Source of the DNA: Cycas panzhihuaensis
Taxonomy: Eukaryota; Cycadophyta
Length of the DNA stretch: 64,000 bases
Direction of reading: 5' to 3'
NCBI GenBank assembly: GCA_023213395.1
Contig: CM041465.1
Coordinates: forward strand, 207,087,741 to 207,151,740
Shown piece by piece: positions 45,514 through 58,428 of this stretch (position 1 is its first letter; the number at the start of each line of letters is the position of its first letter). The position numbers and the translations under genes are program-made. Under the pieces are notes generated by a model. It saw nothing but the letters and a program-made list of their open reading frames with translations. It did no database searches and had not been told where the DNA came from.

Positions 45514-45526
45514 TGGTATCATAACC
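45514..45526 (+). promoter_or_regulatory. Primer-binding site of element A
   Basis: TGGTATCATAACC, tRNA-Met type with changes after the first eight bases, 2 nt from the LTR. Confidence 0.75.
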
Positions 45527-47017
45527 TAGTTACAGATATCAAAAATAAGTTCAAGAGAAAGCAGGAATAGTGAAATGAATAAAGAAAAGTGGAATTTTTT
45601 TTTCTTTTATTGCAAATTCTAAAAATCCTTTCTTGCTTCCTTTTTTATTTTTATATTATTACTATTTTCTAATTTTTTGTGATTAATTATAAGTGGGTAG
45701 CAAGACGCCTACTCTCCCCTATCCCCTAGTTATTAGGTAGAGACCTTATACCAAGGGTCTTTAAAAATCATAGGAATCTATCATTTTAGGCCAAGAACAT
45801 GTGAATATACATTCGTCCATGAAGCAAAGAAGTTAACTTTACTCATGCAGGCCTTAGACAAAACCTAGATATGAGAATGAGCTTCCATATACCCTTAGGT
45901 ATATTAAATGACTCCTATAGGTTCCCTTGCCTTACCTAATATAAAAAAACTATTGGCTACCTATCCTCTAAAGTGTATTGGTTAGAAGTTAGTACTAAGA
46001 AATAACTCTTTATGAATACCCCAAACTATTATGGTATGCATTTTCTTTGTAGTTGGTGCTTTAAGATATTAGTCTAAGAAATAGTAATCATTAGAAAGTT
46101 TATTAAGGGAGCCTACAAAACTAGGTACACCATGATTCATAAGTCCTAAGTATTTCTATATATAGTCTAAAATCATTAAGACTATTATACTTTCATATAT
46201 ATAAATTTCTAAAGCTACTATATATTTGAATACAAACTATTAAAACGACAGTAATAATACCATTGTAAATTATAGTAGTAGTAGTAGTACAATAACAACA
46301 TATGAGCACTACAATCTAAGTTACACTAAGCAGTAATATAATAATAATATATGAGCACTATATCCTAAATTCTTCCTATCCAAACCTTTAACCTAGTTCT
46401 AAATTCATGACCTAGTTGAGACCAACCTCTATCTCCTAGTCCAGTCCCAAAAGAAAGAAAGAAAGAAGAGAAAAAATTTTGTAATATCATTTCAATGAAT
46501 ACTTCTATGTTTTTAACGAAACCTGTACCATTAGACTTGAGACAACAAAACAAGTTCACTATAAAATGTTTACCTTATCAATTCATACATCTTATTTTGA
46601 TCAGCATGTTTTATTAATCATTTTCCACTAGGCTAGTTTCAACTATCATATTTGGTGAAAATCAACCTATAGGTCTCCATGGATCCTACAAGTAAGAACT
46701 TTTCATTTAAAACTCATCCATATTATTTGGATGAGCCTTTTGTATTCATTTTAGATCACTAGGTGATTTTCTTACTTTTTTTACAGGTTAACATGCTATA
46801 GACACCCTATAATTACCCCCTTCACCCCTTCCCCATCACACCCCCCTCCCCTCCCTAGCTATTTTTTATTTTAGTTAAAATCCCTACCTCTCTAAGCCCC
46901 ATTCTATCTATTTATTCACTAATTCGACAAATGCTATTCTTTCTTAGTAATCATATCTCTTATATTCTTTTCTTCTTACTTGTGTCCCTCTTTTCATAAT
47001 TCCTTCCTATCTTCATA
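45527..47017 (+). other. Untranslated leader of element A
   Basis: Aligns in patches with the leader of element B, e.g. tcttattttgatcagcatgt, acaggttaac..ctatagacaccc and a C-rich stretch. About 400 bp longer than in B. It holds a TAG/GTA triplet repeat near 46273-46290. No coding. Confidence 0.65.
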
Positions 47018-47994
47018 ATGGCTCCTCCCACTAAGGTATAATGTATCCTTATGTTGGAAATATAGTTCTCAAACTTTCAAAAAGAAGTTATGGTTGATGT
47101 ATATTTCCTTAAATCTAAGTTTGACATAATTATAATACTAAACTAGATGGCATAGATGGTAGCTTAATGATCATAATCAAATTCTCAATCTATAGGTAAC
47201 ACTGCTCTACCATAGCAAATGAGTAATCCTCGACTACGATAGTAACAACTTTGCCATAAAATAAATATTCCTCCATTCAATCCAGATCTTAACAAGGACA
47301 ATATATACAGTTTATAAGTAAACTAGAATCTTACTTTTCCCTTAACCTAATGATTAAGGATAAATAACTAACATTTACATTGATTCATATGGAAGGTAGA
47401 ACACATTATTGGTTTTGTTGGTAGTAATAAAAATACCATACAAACAAGTTATAGGTATATTTCTCCACTTATTTCTTTGATCGATATGAAGAAATCTAGA
47501 ACCAATTCTTATTTACCTAGCGTATAATATTAGAATAAGTGTCATTAGTTGATGCTTATACTAATGAATACAAAAATTTATAGAAACATATCACCCAAAG
47601 GTTGGATAAGAAAAATACAATTTGATACTTATGTTATAGGATTAAAAGGGCACATTTAAATGTGTCTAAAAAATTTAAAAATCTCAAGTTTAAAGGATAC
47701 AATAAGAATGCTAAAAGTAATTGAAGTAGAATTTATAATATAAATGACATTCTTTTTTCTATAGGATTCCATATTAACACTAATAACCATGATAAGTTAA
47801 GTTCTTATGACAACGACCTCTGATTGATGACTCATAAAGACTTATACTAGAGTCTCTTTCTAAAGAATCCTCAATCAAACCAATCCAAATTCTAATGGAA
47901 AAGGTACACAGATGTAAGGAAGCTAACATTTGTATCTAATGCTTTAAAAAATAGACCCCCAAACATGGTAAAGATTGTGAGTATAAGAGAATGG
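47018..47994 (+). pseudogene. Element A gag, N-terminal part
   Basis: ATG at 47018 opens MAPPTKV, matching MAPQSNS in element B. NIPPFNPDLNKDN near 47265-47305 corresponds to NIPRFDPDLNKDS of B, with an A-specific stop-rich stretch between. It is cut by Copia-3 at 47994; the counterpart of the B knuckle and protease is found at 60783-61119. Many stops; older-looking than B. Confidence 0.72.
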
Positions 47995-48300
47995 TGTTGG
48001 GTAAAGGATCTAGTTGCCACACTCTACTACACTAAAGCAATGGCACATAATAAGAGCAAAATTAAGAGAATAAGATTGAGAGCAAAAATAAAAGGCAAGA
48101 ATTATGACTCTTGCTTTCATATTCAGCCTTATATAATAGAGTATGTCTATTAGGGTTTCCAAAGGAGTCTTCCACCTAATGACATGATCCTAAAATTACA
48201 CTTAAATGTAAATGAAATTATATTTAACTATGTGACTTAGCTAACCTAAAGTCATGTTCATATAATTAATCTAATGACCTTGATGCATTAACATCCATCG
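47995..48300 (-). repeat. 3' LTR of Copia-3
   Basis: Plus strand starts TGTTGGGTAAAGG; end CATCG corresponds to CTATCA in the partner LTR. Confidence 0.9.
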
Positions 48301-48649
48301 ATTCCCCCCTTATTAGTAAAAGATCATTATGATAAAATCTATTCTATGAGATCTTTATTTGAGCCTCAATATTACATTAACACTTTAGTGAGAAAACCCT
48401 CATAGGGAATAGAAACCCATGAACTTTCTAAGATCTATAGCCTCTTAAATTAAAACGGCTAAGGTAGCTCTTGATGTAGCCTGATGTCTAAGCAGCTTAA
48501 ATGTGTAACTTGATTTGCTGAGTCTCCATACACCATTTGGTCATCCCCTATGCCCTTTTGGGTTTTCATAGATTTTAATTTTCTGTGACTAGTACAATCC
48601 TTATCCTTTCATGCCCACAAGGGATTTTCACAAATAGAATAAAGTATGA

Positions 48650-49496
48650 TGATCTTGTTGGCATCTCCTCTAATTAGTTGGAGATGGAGGCCCAAAGGTT
48701 GAGCTACCTATAGAACTATTTAAACTTCATCCTTTACAGTAGTTTGGTGAAGAGATCAACCATTTGATCTACTATGGGGTAGTACTCTAGTTAAATTGTA
48801 CCATCATGAACTAGTTCTCGAATCCTATGGACTTTTGTACTTATATATTTGGTATGATCATAAAATACAAGTTTTTTTACCATGTCAATTATTGATTAAT
48901 TATCCATATGAAGGCTAGTAGGACTTGTTTGGATGATATTCAATGTTTCTAATAATTTCCTAAGCCATATCACCTATTTTTTGGTCTTAAAGTAGTAATG
49001 TATTCAGCTTTATCAGTTAAATCAATAGCTATCTTTTGTTATCTAGATCTCCATGATATTGATGCTATTTTAAAAAATGTTATATACCCAGATGTGGATC
49101 TCCTTGTGTCTTTGTTTATAGTAAAGTTTGAGTATGTGTATGTATATAGTTTGAACTCTAAATTAGGTTTATATAACATACCATATTTGCTAGTCATCTT
49201 AAGGTACCTCAACACTCACATTGCTGCTTACCAGTGATTCTTCTTAGATTTATCATGTAACAAGTAATATGAGACTACCTACAAGTTGCCTATAAAGTAT
49301 TACATATACCTCTCAATCATTGCCATCAGCTGCTAGTTTGATATTGGGTTCTATTGGAGTGGCTATAGTTCAAGTATCTTCCAACTGAAACTTTATTAGA
49401 AGATTGTTGATGTACTTTTCTTGAGAAAGAAAGATTTACCATCTTCCTGAGTGACTTCAATCCCGAAGTAGTATTTCATCAACCCAAGGTCATACA
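48650..49496 (-). pseudogene. Copia-3 RT C-terminus and RNase H
   Basis: Minus-strand reading starts at the Copia-4 junction with YDLGLMKYYFGIEVTQEDGK (RT end) and continues to RNase H: LRYLKMTSKYGMLYK, DTRRSTSGYITFFKIASISW, then DHTKYISTKVHRIRELVHDG and MVDLFTKLL. The H-W-x-A-x-x-R-Y-L and SxxEAEY blocks are recognisable, the latter as DKAEYITT. RNase H would remove template RNA. Several TAG stops. Confidence 0.85.
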
Positions 49497-50140
49497 TGTT
49501 GGATATTATGATAACAATTATGGGGCTAATATTTTGGCATGTTTTTAGCATGGTTTACCCCCCTAATCTTTCTCGGGGGGCTCCAAGGAGGGCTGGAGCC
49601 CCCCTTGGCTGGGAGGTACGAGGGAGTGGAACGCCCCCCGCTAAGAGGGGGTTCGGGGATGATAGCCCCTGACACAAAAAATTAGCCATGTAAACCTTAT
49701 CAAAATGTAAAGAGAATCAGGGTTGTTTGATACAAATACCCTAGATTCTACAGTTGAGATTTAGGTCTTGGATGTTCCTCTTATGTAGCCCATTTTAGGG
49801 CTTTTCTTATTATGTTGTAATGTAATACAATGTACTGTGATGAGGGCTGTGGCTGGTTGTTGTTCCTAAGAGCACTCTGCTACTGAGATGTACTATTTCT
49901 CTATTCTACAGTAATAAAGATCAATACCTTTCCTATGTGGATGTTTTCCTAGCACACTTCTAGGGTTTTACCATGTTATATCGGGTGCACATGTCATGTT
50001 TGGATTTTATTTTTATGTTATTGTATAATCTCTGATTTTAGAACTTGCATGTAATTTTAAGTTTCGATTTCTGTAACTAGTTGTAAGAATGCAATACATC
50101 TTAGTGGCAGTTAAAGGGTTAAGACCTTATATTCTCAACA
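49497..50140 (+). repeat. 5' LTR of Copia-4
   Basis: TGTTGGATATTATG to TTCTCAACA. Contains a perfect 10-bp hairpin GGGGGGCTCC / GGAGCCCCCC (49575-49584 / 49595-49604) with a 10-nt loop. Confidence 0.92.
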
Positions 50141-50142
50141 AG

Positions 50143-50157
50143 TGGTATTAGAGCTAC
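50143..50157 (+). promoter_or_regulatory. Primer-binding site of Copia-4
   Basis: TGGTATTAGAGCTAC after a 2-nt AG spacer; tRNA-Met type with one C-to-T change at a CAG. Confidence 0.9.
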
Positions 50158-50211
50158 TCTTTTTCTTGTAGCGAGTTTGTGAAGGTTTTGGTGTCGTCTT
50201 TTCTATACCAA

Positions 50212-53200
50212 ATGGCGAAACTAGCAGGTGCAAAGTTCGAGGTAGAGAAATTCAATGGCAAGAACAACTTCAAATTGTAGAAGCTAAAAGCATATGATAT
50301 TCTTATACAGCAAGGTTTGTACAAAGCCCTTGCAGGTAAATCAAAGAAACCCATAGGGATGGACGATGATGAATGGAATGATTTAGATAAAAAGGCACTT
50401 AGCACAATACGATTGTGCTTGATGGATGAAGTTTTGTTTAACATCATAGGGGAGTAGACATCAGTAGGATTATGGACCCAATTGGAAGGCCTGTATATGA
50501 CCAAATTAGTAACAAATCAAATCTACCTAAAGAGGTAACTGTACTTATTACATATGAAGGAAGGTATAAAAATTACTGACTATTTAAATATTTTTAATAC
50601 ACTTATTTGTTAATTGACTAGTATTGATGTTAAAATTGAGGATGAGGATAAGGCTGTTACCCTATTATTCTCATTACCTGAATCCTAGGATAATATTGTC
50701 ACCTCAATTAGTTTTAGCACTATAGATGAATTGGAATATGATTCTATTATGAGTGCTTTGCTAATGGAAGAAGTGCAGAGCAAGTCTAGTCTTGAAACCT
50801 CCACACCAGAAGCCATGACAGTAAGGGGTAGAACGTTTGAGAGAGGACAAAACTCCAGGGATACATCGAGGTCCAAGTTAAAGAGCAAAAAGAGTAAGCT
50901 CAAGTGTTGGCATTGTAATAAGACCGATCACCTCAAGAAGGATTGTTACGAAAGGAAAGAGTTCCAGAAAAAGAAAGATCCTACTAAGGAGGCGAGTCAG
51001 GTAGAGTCAAATCAAGGTATGGATGATGATGTCTTGGTCGTTTGTAATATTTCTCAGTATCACCATGACTGGTTATTAGATTTAGGTGCTTCACACCACA
51101 TGTGTCCACACAAGAGTTGGTTCTCATCATCCCAACCTCTTGATGGTGGTGATGTGCTTATGGGAAACAGAGTTTCTTGTAAGGTAGTGGGCATTAGTAG
51201 CATCAGAATTAAGATGTTCGATGGGGTAGTCAGAACATTAACTGAGGTTAGACATGTACCTAATTTGAAAAGGAATCTAATTTCCTTGGGTGAATTAGAT
51301 TTGGGTGGTTTTAAGTATACATGTCATGAAGGAGTCCTAAAGGTGTTAAAGGGTGCCTTGGTTATTATGAAAGCCTTAAAGAAAGGAAATCTTTATATTT
51401 TAGTGGGAAGTACAGATGTTAGCCAAGCAGCTACAGCGTTAAAGATTATAGAAGATCCTGCTCAACTATGGCATCAGAGACTTAGGCACATGAGTGAGAA
51501 AGGACTTAAGGTACTGATAAACCATAAGTTGCTTCCTAACTTATAGCTTTCAGACTTGGATTTTTACAAACATTGTGTTTATGGAAAATAGTGTAGACTC
51601 AGGTTTAAAGTAGGGAGTCACATTAGTAAAGGTGTTTTGGATTACATACATTTAGATGTATGGGGACCAACCCCTAAAATATCTTGTGGAGTATCATTGT
51701 ATTTTATCACATTTATAGATGATTACTCCAGGAAGGTATGGGTCTATTTTTTGGAAAGGAAATCTGAAGTTTTCAGTGTGTTTAAGTAGTTCAAGGCTTT
51801 AGTTGAGAATAGTACTGGTAAGACAATCAAATGTTTAAGAACTGATAATGGAGGTGAGTTCAACTCATTGAAGTTTGAGAACTATTATAGAGAAGTTGGG
51901 ATCGAGAGACACAAGACCACTAGCTATAGCCCACAGCAAAATGGCATTACTGAGCACATGAATAGGATACTCTTGGAAAGAGCAAGAAGCATGCTAAGTG
52001 ATGCAAGAATGGAGCAGGGCTTGTGGGCAGAAGCTATTCAAATAGATTGCTATCTGGTAAATAGGTCACCATCACTTACAATAGATTGTAAAATTCCTGA
52101 AGAGGTATGGACTGGACATCCATGTGATTATTCAAATTTAAAAGTTTTTTATTATGATGCTTATGCTTGGACTGACAAAAGTAAACGTTTAAAGTTAGAC
52201 CAAAAATCCAAGAGATATATCTTTGTTGGTTATGGTAATAATGATGGTGTGAAGGGATACAGGTTGTGGGATCCTACTACCCACAAAATCACCATTAACA
52301 GATATGTCATATTTGATGAATCTCCCCTTGTAAAATCAGATAGTGTAGAAGCTGAAATGAAACAGGAGCAGCAAGATGAACATCAACAAGTCAAGTTTGA
52401 AATATATCCATCTATGGAATCAGAAGAGTATGAAGATCTTTCTAAAGATGAATCAGCAATAGATTCATAGGAGTATGTGGACACTCCTCTGCCAACAGTT
52501 AGAAGATCTACACAAGTTAGTCATCCACCTGACAGGTACAGCCCTTCTATTTCTATTGCTTTAGTTTCTAATGATGGTGAGCCCACATGTTATCATGAAG
52601 CAGTAGATGATATCCATGGAGAGAAGTGGATAAGGGCTATGCAGGAAGAGATAGATGCCTTGAAGAAAAATAATTCATGGGACTTGGTAGAACTTCCACA
52701 TGGCAGGAAGACTATTGGTTGCTGGTGGGTTTTCAAAAAAAAAACTGATGTTGATTGAAAGGTTGATAAATGCAGGGCAAGACTGATGGCTAAAGGTTTT
52801 GCACAAAAAGCAGGTATTGACTTTCATGAGATCTTTTTACCAGTTGTTAAACTTATTTCAATTCGATTGCTATTAGTATTGGTAACTTCTCTCGATTTGG
52901 AGTTGGAGTAGTTAGATGTAAAAATAGCTTTTCTACATGGAGATTTAGATGAGGAGATCTATATGGATCAACCAGAAGGGTTTGTATAAGATGGCAAGAA
53001 AAGACTTATTTGTAGGCTTAGGAAATCATTATATGGTCTAAAGCAATCACCTAGGCAGTGGTACAAGAAGTTTGATACCTTCATGGAGAGTCAAAATTTC
53101 AAAAGAAGTAAGTATGATCATTATGTTTACTTTAAATTTATGGACAATGGCTTATTCATTATCTTGGTGTTATATGTTGATGACATACTAGTTACAAGCA

Positions 53201-54127
53201 ATAGCATGGAAGAAATCAATAAGCTAAAGGCTCAATTAGCTAGGACTTTTGATATGAAGGATCTAGGAGCTACAAAATAAATCTTAGGCATGGAGATACA
53301 CTGAGACAGGAAAAATGGTAAGCTATGGTTATCACAGCAAAAATATGTAGAGAAGGTACTAACTAGGTTTGGTATGGCAAATGTGAAACTAGTGAGTATC
53401 ACATTGGCTTCCCACTTCAAGCTTTCTTCGAATATGAGTCCTAGTAGTGAAGAAGAAAAGGCTTATATGTCTCGTGTGCCTTATGCTAGTGCAGTAGGAA
53501 GTTTGATGTATGCCATGGTATGTACAAGACCTGATATTTCACATGCAGTTGGTGTAGTTAGTAGGTTTATGGAAAATCCAGGAAAGGAATATTGAGCTAC
53601 AATGAAATGGGTGCTTTAGTATTTGAGAGGCATGAGTGACTACTATATCACCTTTGGAGGTACAAGTAATTGGGTTTGTAGATATGTTGATTTGAACTTT
53701 ACAGGATATTTAGACAAAAGAAGGTCTACTTCAGTTTATGTTTTTACTCTTGCAAATGGTCCAGTTAGTTGGATGTCCAAATTGTAGAGCACAATTGCAC
53801 TATCAACCACCATTTGAATATGTTACTACAAACATGCTTGTAAAGAAGCAATCTGATTCTGAGGGTCTATTGGTTGAGCTTGGAAGGAGACAGGAAAATG
53901 TAAAGGTATTTTATGACAGTCAAAGTGCCATTTACTTAGCTAAGAATCCAGCTTATCATAGTAGAACAAAGCATATTACTCTTAAGTACCATTTTGTTAG
54001 ATAGGTTATGGAAGCAGGTGGAGTAGAACTTGAGAAGATTCACACCAATCATAATTATGCTGATATATTCACAAAACCAGTACTAGTAGAGAAGTTCAAA
54101 TGGTGTTTGACTTCTCTTTGCTTGTAG
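50212..54127 (+). pseudogene. Copia-4 gag-pol
   Basis: ATG 50212 opens MAKLAGAKFEVEKFNGKNNF (gag). Then: knuckle CWHCNKTDHLKKDC (50905-50946, Gly of GH is Asp), protease WLLDLGASHH (about 51070-51099, DSG reads DLG), GAG-pre-integrase LWHQRLRHMSEKG (about 51466), integrase with HLDVWGP, FIDDYSRKVWVYF, LRTDNGGEF and QQNGITEHMN, all catalytic acids visible, RT from EKWIRAMQEEIDALKKNNSW with YVDDILV (about 53176), and RNase H with YDSQSAIYLAKNPAYHSRTK (53909-53968) and YADIFTKP. The frame is nearly continuous for 3.9 kb with about 17 stops by eye (10 TAG, 4 TAA, 3 TGA) and frame shifts only at 53810-53870. Tnt1/Tork-like by motif wording. Confidence 0.93.
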
Positions 54128-54183
54128 AAAAGATCATGAAGGGTCTAAGAAAGATACCGAGTAATTGTTGTCAAGGTGGAGAT

Positions 54184-54813
54184 TATTGGATATTGTAACA
54201 ACAATTATGGGGCTAATATTTTGGCATGTTTTCAATGCGGTTTCCCCTTCTAATCTTTCTCAGGGGGTTCCAAGGAGCCCCTTGGCAAAGGTAATGGGGT
54301 AGAATGCCCCCCGTTAGGAGGGTGTTCGGGGGTGATAACTCCCAACCCAAAAAATTAGCCATGTAAACCTTATCAAAATGTAAAGAAAATTAGGGTCGTT
54401 CGATACAAATACCCTAGATTCTATGGTTGAGATTTAGGTCTTAGATGTTCCTCTCATGTAGCCCATTTTAGGAATTTTCTTATTATGTTATAATGTAATG
54501 CAATGTACTATGATGAGGGCAGTGGTTGGTTGTTGTTCCTGAGAGCACTCTACTACTGAGATGTATTGTTTCTCCATTCTACAGTAATAAAGATTGATAC
54601 CTTTCCTGTGTGGATGTTTTCTTAGCACACTGCTAGGGTTTTACCACATTATATCAGGTGCACATGTGATGTTTGGCTTTCATTTTTAAGTTATTATATA
54701 ATCTCTGATTTTAGAACTTGCATGTAATTTTAAGTTTTAATTTCTATAACTAGTTGTAAGAATGCAATAGATCTTAGTGGCAGTTAAAGGGTTAGGACCT
54801 TATATTCTCAACA
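54184..54813 (+). repeat. 3' LTR of Copia-4
   Basis: Begins TATTGGATATTG (TG to TA). Relative to the 5' LTR it has lost part of the GC-rich hairpin near 54255-54290. Confidence 0.92.
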
Positions 54814-57800
54814 AGATAGTTTAAATGTTTTAGCTAAGTCCTTTTTTAGTTGGCTAATTGCCTATTCACTATTCCCTATTATAAGCATATCATTCATAAA
54901 GCTTAAGAGATAAGTGGTTTTATCTTTTTGACATTTGATAAATATTGTTATATCAATATCCTAATAGTCACAAACCTCATATCCAAGTTGCCTCATTCTT
55001 TTTGACAACTTAGTGAACCAAGCACAAGGGGCTTGTTTAAGGCTGTATAAGGACTTTTTGAGCCTGCACACCTTATGCTCTAGACTAACAATCTCAAATC
55101 CTTCAGGCTGAGCCATATAGATTTCTTCTTTAAGATCACCATTAAGAAATATAGTTTTAATATTAAGTTGTTGAATCTTCTAGCCCTTTGAGCTGCCAAG
55201 GACACAAGAGTTCTAATTGTGGGCCACTTGGTCATAGGTACAAAGACTTCAATGTAGTTGATATCTTCCCTTTGTGTGAATTCCTTTTCTACCAACCTCA
55301 CCTTATGTTTTTCAAGGGTGCTATCAGATCTATATTTATTTTTATACATCCATTTATTTTGAACTACCTTTCTTCTAAGTGGTACATTGATGAACTCCCA
55401 TGTACTAATTTTTATAAGAGATTAATACTCTTCATTTATGATATTCCTCTAAGCTGTGTGTTTTATAATTCTTGGTATGAGAGGGGCTATTCATTAAAAA
55501 AAAGATGCAATTCTGTTGGTTCTAACTTAATGAAAAGTGATTCCTATATCTTAGCTTTGTAAGCACTTTGAGTGCCAAATGTTTCCACCTCATCAGGAAT
55601 GAGGTCTTTATTTCTCCAACTACATGGTCTTCATTTAGATCGTAAAAAGGATTATTTTATATATTTTTTGAGGAGGATGTTGACACATTTAGAGAGTACA
55701 GTCCATCTTCCATTGCTTTGCCTTTATCAACTCTCTTATTCTTGAATGGTGGTGCATGATGTGTACTCATTGGTTGAGAGTCACAACTACTATCTTTTGT
55801 GGCTCTGTTATCAAATTCCAATAGTTTGAGTAACTCTTGAGTGTCTCCCCTCCCCAAAATTTAGAATCTATACATCATACTAAGTAGCATTATAATAATG
55901 ATAATTTGATGTTTTAGAGTCTAATTATAATAATTAATCCTTTGTTTTAGCAAACATCATGTCTCTGGTGATGATAATCTTTTACTGTGAAGGCATAAAA
56001 ACCTTATACCCTTTCTTATCCATAAGTTATCTAATAAAGATGCCTTTAAGTACCTTAGGCTAGAGTTTATCTCTATCTCCATCCAATATATATAGGCATA
56101 ACATGTTGAGCCAAATATTTTGAAGTTGTAGGTAGTGGGTGCATGTCCAATCTACTTTTCATTAGGAGAAGTTCCTCCTTTAGATGGGCTGATAACATTC
56201 ATGTAATAAATGGCTATCTAAATCACTTGCACCCATAGATAAGCAGGTATATTTTTATAAACTAGCATAGCTCGATCCATATTCATAATAGACATATTCA
56301 TGTGCTTAACAACTCCATTCTGTTAGGGGGTGCCTATTATTGTAGTGTGATGCTTGATGCCATTATCTCGTAGATAGTTTTTAAGCTCAGTAGAGGTATA
56401 TTCTCTAGAATTATCTATTCAAAAACACTTAATTTGATAACCTAACTCCTTTTTAGTGAGAGCTTTAAAAGCTTTAAAGACACCAAATACCTCATTTTTC
56501 CTTATCAAAAAATCCACCCACACTTTCCTAGTAAAATCATCAATGAAGGGTATGTAATATAATTTCTGCTTCATTAATGGAATGGACATTAGTCAGCATA
56601 GATCAGAGTATACCGATTAAAGAGGATAACTTAATTTCTACTTACTACTAGAAAAGGATTATCTATAATATTTGGCCATGATACATGTTTCACATTTAAA
56701 AGGCTTGGAAGAGAACTTTGGAAAACTTGGAAGGGTATGACAAAGATCTCTAAGTTGATTGATATGAATATGACCTATGTGAGCATGCCAAAGAGCTTCT
56801 AGAGATAGATTAGGGTGTGCCAAAGTAGTATTAAGAGCAAAGTCTTCATCATCACAAGGGCTTTGAGCATAATTAGATTTAGAAGATGGAAAGTCATTCA
56901 ACTTAAATAATTTGCCAATAAGTTTTCTAGTCAAGACCACTCGATTTGTCAAAGGGTGAATCACTTAGAGAGTTTAGTCATTTATGATAACACTAAGACC
57001 AAATCCATAGGAGACAAGAGTGGATAAGGAGAGCAGGTTTTGTTTTATATTAGGAATATACAGGACATCAAGTAATGTAAAGTCTCTCAAGACTCAGAGT
57101 TTCAGGCGTATATTTCCAATACTTTTAATCAGTTGTTGGGATTTGTTAGCTATGTGAATGACACCATATACATTAGAATAAAAAGTTTGTTATAGATACC
57201 AATTGGAGGGCATATATTATATTACTCCTATATCCATGATCCATGAGGAGGTATTTGAAGTTATATTATTTAAAACTCTAAGAGGGGTTTACATTGGTGA
57301 TTCAAGATCATAAGTGGCATAGCCATAATGAGCTTTAAAATACCTCTTAGTTTGATCAATGGTTCTTCCCTCAAGTCTTTGAATATATGCTTGAGAAAAA
57401 CTTATGCTACCAAATTATTCTACACATATTTCATCAACATTATAAGCCTTCTATTTATGTTAAAACTTAACCAACTTATATGCAAGTATACGATAATCCT
57501 TTGTAGGGTGTCCTTTCCTATTGCACCTTTCACACATGATAATCTGATTTCTAGTTTCTAAAGTACTATTTTGGCTTGACTGTCTTACATTAGAAGGTGG
57601 TACTTAGCCTTGAGACTATCTAAGCTACTATTGTTAAGGGTTTTGTTGACCTTGTGGCTAATTTCCTCTACTTTGTCCTCTATCCCTTACTTGGTTATTT
57701 CCTCTACTACGAGAGGGACCCTAATTCTTTGAGAAGCATACTTCTTCTTTAATGTCTAAAGCTACATCTAGAAGCGGATCTAAAGTTGTAAAATTAGTAT

Positions 57801-58428
57801 CAAAGGTCTTATCAAATTCTATAAACTTCTCTAAAAAAGCTTCAAAGTTAAGTGTCTTCAATGTTCCACTTGATTAAAGACTCCTAAGCAAGTTATTATA
57901 ATCAGGTACATATAGATAGGACTATATAAGAAATGCCTATGTAATACATTAGGTCTTAAAATCTTTGTCTATTGCTTGTTTGATTAGTTGAAGGAGGTTG
58001 ATTATTTCATATACAAATCCCCTCTGTATCTTTATTTTGTTCATCTTTAAGACTAGATGAATAAATTCAAGGTTAGACTTTACATCGAAATTCTTTTTAA
58101 GAACCTCCATGACCTTCTAGGTTGTATTATGTTGTTCTTCATTAATTAGATTATGTAGGGAGTGATTAGTCACCAATAGAATACCTACATGAATCTTCTC
58201 ATTATCGATCTCTCATTATAGTTTAGTTGTAGCATTTGTTGGAGTTATAGGTGGCATTCCTCCAAAGGAAGGTGTCATTACTATCATAGGAATGACAGGT
58301 GTAAGTTGTAGAGGAGCTCTCCAAAGGCCTTCATACTTAGCAACATTCTTGACTCTAGTATACCATAGAACCTAATTGTCTTTTCCTTTTAAGATGTAGT
58401 TTACATTCTACTTAAATTAAAAAGACAT
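54814..58428 (-). pseudogene. Copia-3 gag, protease, integrase and RT N-terminal half
   Basis: Minus strand from ATG 58426-58428. Gag (about 57570-58428) reads LWYTRVKNVAKYEGLWRAP and later TFDTNFTTLDPLLDVALDIK; knuckle CERCNRKGHPTKDYRILAYK (about 57485-57545, last Cys is Tyr); protease near 57200-57260 (SSWIMDIGVI); GAG-pre-integrase LEALWHAHIGHIHINQLRDL (about 56740-56800); integrase 56000-56640; RT start NKYRSDSTLEKHKVRLVEKE, FVPMTKWPTIRTLVSLAAQR, and MNDMLIIGNSE where YVDD reads MNDM, then TFKLS at the Copia-4 junction. Stops are scattered; the copy is dead. A different copia family from Copia-2/4. Confidence 0.87.

Larger units (their letters stand above)
49497..54813 (+). mobile_element. 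Complete Ty1/copia element Copia-4 (Tork/Tnt1-like), 5.3 kb
   Basis: LTRs 49497-50140 (644 bp) and 54184-54813 (630 bp), PBS, gag-pol and polypurine tract AAGGTGGAGAT (54173-54183). Inserted in the RT of Copia-3: host reading TFKLS resumes on one side and YDLGLMKY on the other. TSD is not clean (ATACA left, AGATA right). The best preserved coding region of the window. Confidence 0.93.

Noticed and set aside
54814-54818. Target-site duplication of Copia-4
   Set aside because: Left ATACA and right AGATA do not match; the insertion is supported instead by the interrupted RT frame of Copia-3.
55188-55562. Plus-strand 124-aa open frame
   Set aside because: Lies opposite the readable RT of Copia-3 (minus strand); no homology of its own.
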